The translations under genes and the position numbers were made by a program. From Bradyrhizobium liaoningense (lineage in GTDB: Bacteria > Pseudomonadota > Alphaproteobacteria > Rhizobiales > Xanthobacteraceae), in assembly GCF_018130785.1 (NCBI RefSeq), contig NZ_JAFCJT010000031.1, positions 1 through 64,000 on the forward strand: 64,000 nt of DNA. Reading direction: 5' to 3'. Positions 57,693 through 64,000 of this stretch are shown here, in pieces. Positions within the stretch are counted from its first letter, which is position 1; each line of letters begins with the position of its first letter. Below the pieces are notes generated by a model, which saw only the letters and a program-made list of their open reading frames with translations, had not been told where the DNA came from and did no database searches.

Positions 57693-59552
57693 ATGGCCGT
57701 CGGCGACAGTGATCTGCGTATTCGACCCGGGCGTATTCGGAGCACCCGCGCACCCAAGCCGAAGAGCTTCATCAATCAGGTGCTACGTGCCGCGAAGAAA
57801 GCTGGCCATACCTCGGGTCAGGCTGCGGCTGGCAAGCGTGCCAGGGCCTATGGGCGTTCGACGTTTGGCCGCGGCAGGCTCGCGTTCAGCCGCAGCAGAT
57901 TGTTCAGCCCGACGCGGCGAGCTGTGGTGAAGGCGCGCGTTGTTCGCCATAAAGGACGAGCATTCCGCTCGGCGCCGCTGACCGCCCATCTTTCGTACTT
58001 GAAACGCGATGGCGTTACTCGGAGCGGTGAGAGAGCCGAGATGTTCGACGCCAGCAGCGACCGCGCCGACGGCGCGGCTTTCGCGGAACGGTGTCAGGAC
58101 GATCGTCATCATTTCCGTTTCATCGTCTCGCCCGAGGATGCCGGCGAGGTGACCGACCTCAAGGCCTTCGCTCGCGATCTCGCGCGGCAAATGGAGGCCG
58201 ACCTCGGCACGCGACTCGATTGGGTAGCCGTCGATCACTGGAATACTGACAACCCACACGCCCATCTTCTTGTCCGGGGCGTCGATGATAAGGGCGCTGA
58301 TCTCGTGATCTCCCGGGACTATATCAGTCGGGGCTTGCGCTCACGCGCCGAGGAATTGGTCGCGATCGAACTGGGTCCAAAACCAGAGCACGAGATCCGC
58401 AATTCGCTGGGGAGGGAAATCACGGCAGAGCGATGGACTCGGCTCGATCGCGAGATCCGGTTGGCGGCCGATGAGACCGGCTACATTGATCTGCGCCCTG
58501 AAAGTCCCGGCAATTCGAACCCCGAGATCCGAAGCCTGATGGTTGGGCGGCTCCAGCACTTGGACAAAATGGGCCTTGCGGCGTCAGCAGCACCTGGGGA
58601 GTGGATGGTCGGGCTCGAGGCCGAGCGCAGCTTGCGCGACCTCGGGGTCCGCGGTGACATCATCAAGACCATGCACCGCGCCTTCACCGAGCGTGGAGAA
58701 GAACGTGGCATTTCCGACTACGTCATCGAGGGTGGGTCGCCAGCGTCCCAGATCGTGGGACGGCTGGTTGATCGAGGATTGCATGACGAACTGACCGGCG
58801 AGGCCTATGCCGTAGTCGACGGAACAGACGGACGCGCGCACCACCTCCGTTTCCGCGGCATCGAGGCCTTTGAGCATTCTCCGCCGCTGGGCGGCATCGT
58901 CGAAGTCCGGCGCTTCGGTCAGGGCGACGATCCGCAGCAGGCCGTGGTGCTCGCGCCCCGTTCCGATCTCGATCTTGGAGAGCAGGTCTTGGCGAAGGGC
59001 GCGACCTGGCTCGATCACCGGCTGGTTGAACGCGATCAGTTGCCCCTTGCAATGGGAGGATTCGGCCGTGAGACCCGCGACGCCATGAAAGCGCGCGCCG
59101 AGCATCTGGTCCGGGAAGGTTTGGCGCGCCGGCAAGGGCAGCGCATCATCCTGCAGCGCGACCTATTGAACACGTTGCGCCGGCGCGAGCTGGACAATGT
59201 AGGTAATTGCCACGTCCGCGTCAGCTTCGCGACCAACGACGAGCGGACCGCAAAGCGGGTCTCAGACGCGCTGGGCACCGCGACGGAGATGCGGGCGATG
59301 AAGAACTATGCTGGGCACCGGCTGAATCCCTGGCTCGGGCACCTCATGGTCTCGCGGCAGGAGACCGCACGGCCGCTCCTAACTCCCGGTGAGATCATGC
59401 AGCGTCCACCCCATTTCGGTTATGTCCGCTTCGCTCTGACAATGACCACTTTTGTGCAGGGCGCAGCAATTGACGCGATCGGCCAGACTCGGAATATCTT
59501 ACCGCGAGCACAACGTGTTCCCTTGTCCTCAAGCAGCCGACGTAAACGCTGA
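57693..59552 (+). CDS. Relaxase (RlxS/VirD2-like) fused to a TraG fragment
   Basis: 619 residues. The first ~500 are a relaxase of the Rhizobiales ICE type: basic N-terminus, HLSYLKRDGVTRSGERAEMF, RHHFRFIVSPEDAGEVTDLK, and the metal-binding HxH in DHWNTDNPHAHLLVRG, then a DUF3363 part to RRRELDNVG at about 59200. From there the frame continues with NDERTAKRVSDALGTATEMR, NYAGHRL and MVSRQETARPLLTPGEIMQR, which belongs to the C-terminus of TraG/VirD4 coupling proteins. After MQRPP the match ends and the tail is read from repeat DNA. A deletion therefore joined relaxase and traG, losing the relaxase C-terminus and most of TraG. Nicking may survive; transfer should not. Confidence 0.82.
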   Translation: MAVGDSDLRIRPGRIRSTRAPKPKSFINQVLRAAKKAGHTSGQAAAGKRARAYGRSTFGRGRLAFSRSRLFSPTRRAVVKARVVRHKGRAFRSAPLTAHLSYLKRDGVTRSGERAEMFDASSDRADGAAFAERCQDDRHHFRFIVSPEDAGEVTDLKAFARDLARQMEADLGTRLDWVAVDHWNTDNPHAHLLVRGVDDKGADLVISRDYISRGLRSRAEELVAIELGPKPEHEIRNSLGREITAERWTRLDREIRLAADETGYIDLRPESPGNSNPEIRSLMVGRLQHLDKMGLAASAAPGEWMVGLEAERSLRDLGVRGDIIKTMHRAFTERGEERGISDYVIEGGSPASQIVGRLVDRGLHDELTGEAYAVVDGTDGRAHHLRFRGIEAFEHSPPLGGIVEVRRFGQGDDPQQAVVLAPRSDLDLGEQVLAKGATWLDHRLVERDQLPLAMGGFGRETRDAMKARAEHLVREGLARRQGQRIILQRDLLNTLRRRELDNVGNCHVRVSFATNDERTAKRVSDALGTATEMRAMKNYAGHRLNPWLGHLMVSRQETARPLLTPGEIMQRPPHFGYVRFALTMTTFVQGAAIDAIGQTRNILPRAQRVPLSSSSRRKR

Positions 59553-59777
59553 TCCCACGCGAGGTTCGGCAGGGTCCCAAGCGGGGGTTGAGAGAGGCAC
59601 GGTCTAACGCTGCCAGCATACTGGAAATTTCGAGCTTCTTCGGCTCGGGGCAGGGGCTGCTGTCGCCTGTCTCGTTGTGTGCTAAACTTTCTGTTTAAGC
59701 CGGGTGTGGCCAAACAACGGGATGCAGCGCCTTCTCAGCCCGACAGCGGTAACCGGCTTGATGGCGGAGGAAGGCTG

Positions 59778-62700
59778 ATGCATCCTTCGATACGGTTCGA
59801 CGCTGATGGGGATCGCAACTTCGGGGTCTTATGGCAGGACGGCGACCGCATCTTCCGCCGAGGAGAGCGCCGGAGCGCCGATGGCGACTGGTGCAGGGTG
59901 CTCGTCGTTCTGCCCGCCACGGAGCACCCGACCCCCGCCAGCCTCGATCGCCTTGCTCATGAATACGGATTGAAGGACGAACTGGACGGGGCATGGTCGG
60001 CACGACCAATCGAGCTCACCCGCGAAGGCGGTCGGACCATGCTGGTGCTCGAGGATCCCGGCGGCGAACCGCTGGATCGGCCGCTCGGTGCGCCTCTGGA
60101 GCTGGGACGCTTCTTGTGCTTCGCCATCGGCATTGCCAGCGCTCTCGGCCAGGCGCACCGGCGCGGCCTCGTGCATAAGGACATCAAGCCGGCAAATATC
60201 CTCGTCAACCGCACGACCGGAAAGGTCAAACTTACCGGGTTTGGTATCGCCTCGCGTCAACCGCGCGAGCGGCAGGTGCCCGAGCCGCCCGAGACTCTCG
60301 CCGGCACGCTTGCCTACATGGCACCCGAACAAACCGGGCGGATGAACCGCTCGGTCGACGCCCGCAGCGATCTCTACGCCCTCGGCGTCACGCTGTACCA
60401 GATGCTCACGGGCGTTCTGCCCTTCACGGCGGCCGATCCCATGGAGTGGGTGCACTGCCATATTGCCAGAAAGCCAGTGCCGCCAGGGGAGCGGTTAGAG
60501 AATGTCCCAGTGCCCGTCTCGGCGATCATCATGAAACTGCTCGCCAAGACATCCGAAGATCGTTACCAGACCGGCGGCGGTGTCGAGCGCGATCTGCGAC
60601 GCTGCCTGGCGGAATGGGAAGCGCGCCGCCGCATCGATGACTTCCCGCTCGGCCTGCAGGACACCCCAAACCAGCTGCTGATTCCCGAAAAGCTGTACGG
60701 ACGAGATCGTGAGATCGCGACGTTGCTTTCCTGCTTCGATCGCATCATCAAGACCGGTGTGCCAGAGTTGGTGCTGGTCTCAGGATGTTCAGGCATCGGC
60801 AAGTCCTCAGTCGTCGACGAACTGCACAAGGTGCTGGTGCAGCCGCGCGGCCTGTTCGCGTCCGGAAAGTTCGACCAGTACAAGCGCGATATCCCTTACG
60901 CGACACTGGTGGAAGCTTTTCGAAGCCTCGTCCGGCCTCTCCTCAGCAAGAGCGACAGCGAGTTGGAGAGCTGGCGCCACTCGCTTCTGGAGGCGCTGGG
61001 ACCGAACGGGCGGCTCATGATCGACCTCATCCCCGAACTCAAGCTAATCATCGGAGACCAGCCACCGGTTCCTGAGTTGCCGCCACAGCAGGCACAAAGC
61101 CGTTTTCAGCTCGTATTTCGGCGCTTCATTGCCGCATTTGCCCGACCGAACCATCCACTGGCGCTCTTCCTCGACGACCTGCAGTGGCTCGACGCGGCGA
61201 CGCTTGATCTGCTGGAGGACCTGCTGCGGCCAGATCTGGAGCACCTCATGCTGATCGGTGCCTATCGCGACAACGAAGTCGCCGCGGCCCATCCGCTAAT
61301 GAGAAAGCTCGACGCCATCAAGGCCGCCGGCGGAAAGGTCGCGGAGATCAAGCTGTCGCCGCTCGCCCAAGAGCACCTTGGGCAGTTGGTTGCGGACGCT
61401 CTTCGCTGCGAGTTAGAGCGCGCTGCGCCGCTTGCGAAGCTGGTGCACGTGAAGACCGGCGGCAATCCGTTTTTCGCCATTCAGTTCCTGTCCTCGCTCG
61501 TCGAGGAAGGATTACTCACATTCGATCATGATGGCGCGCGCTGGTCCTGGGATATCGACCGCATTCACGCCAAGGGCTACACCGACAACGTCGTTGATCT
61601 TATGGTCGTGAAGCTCACGCGCCTGCCGACCGAGGCGCAGAATGCATTGCAGCAGCTAGCTTGTCTTGGGGACATCGCCGAGAGCACGACACTCTCAAGG
61701 GTCCTCGGGATTGCGGAGGGGCAGCTCGACAAGACTTTGTGGCCGGCCCGCCATCAAGAGTTTGTCGAACGTGTGGCGGGTGCCTACCGGTTCGTCCACG
61801 ATCGCTTTCGTGAGGCTGCTTATGGCCTTATCCCGGAGGAACTGCGCGGCGAGGTACACCTTCGAACAGGGAGACTGCTCGCGGCGCTTACGCCTCGCGA
61901 CAAACCGGAGAAGGCGATCTTCGATATCGTCAATCAGCTCAATCGTGGGGCGAGCTTAATGACCTCGATGCAGGAGCGCGAGCAGCTCGCCGCGCTCAAT
62001 CTGCTCGCGGGCGAGCGCGCCAAAGCCTCAACGGCGTACGTCTCGGCGCTGAACTATCTCACCGCCGGTGCCGCGTTGTTGGCGGAGGATTGCTGGGTGC
62101 GACGGCGCGATCTTGCCTTCGCGCTGGAGTTGAATCGGGCCGAATGCGAGTTCCTGACCGGTGCGCTCGCGGAAGCGGAACAGCGCCTGGAAGCGCTTTC
62201 GGCTCACGCCACAGATCCGGTCGAGCGGGCGACCGTCGCGTGTCTGCGCGTGGATCTGTACGTGACCCTCGATCAGAGCCCCCGCGCGGTCGCCGTCGGT
62301 CTCGATTTCCTCCGGCATCTCGGCATCGAGTGGTTGCCGCATCCGACGGCAGAGGAAGTGCGCCGCGAATACGAGCGGATCTGGTTAATCCTCGGAGACC
62401 GGCCGATCGAGGCGCTTGTCGAGCTGCCTTTGTTAAGCGACCCGGCATCCCTCGCAACCCTCGATGTTCTGACCAAGCTCGAGGCGCCTGCCTTGTATAC
62501 GGATGCGAACCTGCTTTCCTTAGTCAGCTCCCGGGCAGTCAACCTTAGCCTCGAGAGTGGCAACTGTGACGCATCGAGCGTGGCCTATACAGTGCTTGGC
62601 TACGTTGCAGGGCCACGCTTCGGTGACTACGAGGCCGGATTTCGATTCGGCCAGCTCGGCTACGATTTGGTCGAAAAGCGAGGGCTGAAGCGCTTCCAGA

Positions 62701-64000
62701 CCAGGATTTTTCTCAACTTTGGGAGTGGGGTGATTCCTTGGACGAGACATATCCGGAGTGGCCGCGATCTGGTGCGTCGCGCGCTCGAAACCGCAAACCA
62801 AAGCGGCGATCTCAATTGGGAGGCGTCCTGCTACGTCCACTTGAACACAAACCTTCTCGCGGCGGGCGATCCGCTCGATGAGGTGCAACGCGAAGCCGAG
62901 CGTGGTCTCGCCTTTGCGCTGAAGATGCGGTTTCGTCTTGCCATTGACCGCGTCCGAACCCAAGTCGGATTGATTCGGACTCTCCGTGGCTTGACGCCGA
63001 CATTTGGCTCATTTGACGAAGATGGCTTCGATGAGCATCTCTTCGAACACGGTTTGAACAACCCAGCTTTGGCGCTGGCCGAGGGCTTGTACTGGATCCG
63101 CAAGATGCAGGCACGCTTCTTTGCCGGTGACAACGCAGGCGCCCTAGAGGCCTCAGCGAGGGCGCAACGGCTGTTATGGACGTCACCGTCAATGTTCGAA
63201 ACGGCGGAGTTTAGCTTCTATGATGCGCTTGCTCATGCGGCGTCATGCCATCGCGCACCTCCCGAGGAGAGGCAGCAACATTTTGAGGCTCTTGTGGCCC
63301 ACCACAAGCAACTCGAAGTGTGGGCGGAACACTGTGCGGAAAACTTCGAGAACCGCGCTGCGTTGGTTGGTGCGGAGATTGCCCGGATTGAGGGCCGCGC
63401 ATTCGATGCCATGAACCTTTACGAACAAGCCATCCTTTCGGCACAGGCAAACGGGTTTGTCCACAACGAGGCGCTCGCCAACGAGCTGGCAGCGCGCTTT
63501 TACACCGCGTGCGGCTTCGAGCAAATCGCGCACCTATATCTGAGAAACGCCCGCGACTGCTACCTGCGCTGGGGCGCGGACGGCAAGGTGCGCCAGCTCG
63601 ATGCGATGTATCCGCGCGTCAGAATGGAAGAGCCCGCACCGGCTCCGACAAGCACAATCGCAGCGTCTGGCGAGCAACTCGACCTCGCGACGGTGATCAA
63701 GCTATCGCAGGCGGTCTCCGGCACAATCGTGCGGGAGAGACTGCTCATCACGGTCATGCGAACCGCGATCGAGCACGCCGGCGCCGAGCGCGGCCTGTTG
63801 ATCCTGTCGAGCGGGGCTGAGCCGCGGATCGCCGCCGAAGCCACGATCGACGGCGACATGGTCGCCGTGCATCTGTGCGACAAACCCGCGACTGCGGCGG
63901 TGCTGCCGGAAGCAATCCTCCACTACGTCCTGCACACCAGGGAGAGCGTCATCCTTGACGATGCCGCGGCTCAGAACCCGTTTTCGGCGGATCCCTACAT
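59778..64000 (+). CDS. Giant kinase-like / AAA ATPase / sensor protein, partial (window edge)
   Basis: 1407 codons from the ATG at 59778 to the window edge, still open. The domain order copies the protein at 11394-16550: kinase-like domain with LVHKDIKPANILV and TGFG in place of DFG (again no metal-binding Asp), MAPEQTGRMNRSVDARSDLY, the AAA domain with VSGCSGIGKSSVVDELHKVL and LALFLDDLQWLDAATLDLLE, a long helical-repeat region, and the start of the GAF domain (AIEHAGAERGLLILSS). The histidine kinase should lie beyond the edge. The two proteins align throughout; both have HKD for HRD and lack the DFG Asp. The gene starts a new unit right after the degraded element. Confidence 0.9.
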   Translation, partial: MHPSIRFDADGDRNFGVLWQDGDRIFRRGERRSADGDWCRVLVVLPATEHPTPASLDRLAHEYGLKDELDGAWSARPIELTREGGRTMLVLEDPGGEPLDRPLGAPLELGRFLCFAIGIASALGQAHRRGLVHKDIKPANILVNRTTGKVKLTGFGIASRQPRERQVPEPPETLAGTLAYMAPEQTGRMNRSVDARSDLYALGVTLYQMLTGVLPFTAADPMEWVHCHIARKPVPPGERLENVPVPVSAIIMKLLAKTSEDRYQTGGGVERDLRRCLAEWEARRRIDDFPLGLQDTPNQLLIPEKLYGRDREIATLLSCFDRIIKTGVPELVLVSGCSGIGKSSVVDELHKVLVQPRGLFASGKFDQYKRDIPYATLVEAFRSLVRPLLSKSDSELESWRHSLLEALGPNGRLMIDLIPELKLIIGDQPPVPELPPQQAQSRFQLVFRRFIAAFARPNHPLALFLDDLQWLDAATLDLLEDLLRPDLEHLMLIGAYRDNEVAAAHPLMRKLDAIKAAGGKVAEIKLSPLAQEHLGQLVADALRCELERAAPLAKLVHVKTGGNPFFAIQFLSSLVEEGLLTFDHDGARWSWDIDRIHAKGYTDNVVDLMVVKLTRLPTEAQNALQQLACLGDIAESTTLSRVLGIAEGQLDKTLWPARHQEFVERVAGAYRFVHDRFREAAYGLIPEELRGEVHLRTGRLLAALTPRDKPEKAIFDIVNQLNRGASLMTSMQEREQLAALNLLAGERAKASTAYVSALNYLTAGAALLAEDCWVRRRDLAFALELNRAECEFLTGALAEAEQRLEALSAHATDPVERATVACLRVDLYVTLDQSPRAVAVGLDFLRHLGIEWLPHPTAEEVRREYERIWLILGDRPIEALVELPLLSDPASLATLDVLTKLEAPALYTDANLLSLVSSRAVNLSLESGNCDASSVAYTVLGYVAGPRFGDYEAGFRFGQLGYDLVEKRGLKRFQTRIFLNFGSGVIPWTRHIRSGRDLVRRALETANQSGDLNWEASCYVHLNTNLLAAGDPLDEVQREAERGLAFALKMRFRLAIDRVRTQVGLIRTLRGLTPTFGSFDEDGFDEHLFEHGLNNPALALAEGLYWIRKMQARFFAGDNAGALEASARAQRLLWTSPSMFETAEFSFYDALAHAASCHRAPPEERQQHFEALVAHHKQLEVWAEHCAENFENRAALVGAEIARIEGRAFDAMNLYEQAILSAQANGFVHNEALANELAARFYTACGFEQIAHLYLRNARDCYLRWGADGKVRQLDAMYPRVRMEEPAPAPTSTIAASGEQLDLATVIKLSQAVSGTIVRERLLITVMRTAIEHAGAERGLLILSSGAEPRIAAEATIDGDMVAVHLCDKPATAAVLPEAILHYVLHTRESVILDDAAAQNPFSADPY

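Noticed and set aside
59400..59720. Genes between the relaxase chimaera and the giant kinase
   Set aside because: Frames here resemble the widespread non-coding repeat of Bradyrhizobium that gives spurious products; no start, motif or family match.
1..64000. CRISPR array
   Set aside because: I saw no series of regularly spaced identical repeats; the only direct repeats are the three iterons after repA.

Overview
The window reads as high-GC alphaproteobacterial DNA, most likely a Bradyrhizobium-type member of the Rhizobiales. The basis is gene content: an IS110 and an IS5/IS1182-like transposase, a DUF6499-DUF2285 / AlpA / RepA / DUF2840 / TraF / relaxase conjugation block, a VirK protein, NodV/FixJ-like two-component genes, and giant kinase-ATPase-sensor fusions. 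There is no rRNA gene and no complete tRNA. The only tRNA sequence is a 3' fragment at about 4.37 kb.

Layout. (1) 1-4.4 kb: accessory DNA read on the minus strand, holding a transposase fragment, a membrane protein, a three-gene unit (nucleoid-associated NdpA-like protein, RelA/SpoT-type nucleotide synthetase, 65-residue protein), and a decayed tyrosine integrase next to a CAT-anticodon tRNA 3' fragment that looks like an attachment site. (2) 5.1-29.6 kb: a stress and signalling region. It has an RclR-like regulator with both redox cysteines, three RclC/DUF417 membrane proteins, an AhpD-like protein, three small exported proteins ending in a C-terminal CxxC, DUF427, an EgtD ergothioneine enzyme behind a receiver and an ECF sigma factor, a 1718-residue kinase/ATPase/histidine kinase, a GAF-PAS kinase with a FixJ-type partner, and an AraC regulator followed by a hydrolase, a quinone-oxidoreductase-like enzyme and an atypical SDR. 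Two paired cis-elements (8.80/10.28 kb and 17.73/24.94 kb) suggest regulons inside this region. (3) 29.6-36.2 kb: a molybdopterin/FAD redox operon facing left, then amidase, two cytochrome P460 genes and a beta-propeller protein facing right. (4) 36.3-42.4 kb: a urease operon ureD-A-J-B-C-F-G without ureE, with a translationally coupled chorismate mutase, then a VirK-like protein.

(5) 42.9-59.6 kb: a decayed integrative conjugative element. It begins with remnants of SIR2 and ArdC proteins. Next comes a compact cluster at 44.1-49.4 kb (GIY-YIG protein, Lit-like zinc peptidase, two probable nuclease-fold proteins, an unknown protein, and a divergent third nuclease-fold protein), which is the best candidate for an undescribed defence system. 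The transfer and replication module follows: DUF932, Xre, DUF2285, AlpA, RepA with iterons, DUF2840, TraF, transglycosylase, IS110 and relaxase. Most of its parts are damaged: internal deletions in DUF932 and the transglycosylase, single-base frame changes in two genes, no parA, and a relaxase fused to a piece of TraG. (6) 59.8-64.0 kb: the first 1407 residues of a second giant kinase-ATPase-sensor protein, a paralogue of the one at 11.4-16.5 kb.

All family assignments come from reading translated motifs by eye. No database search was run.
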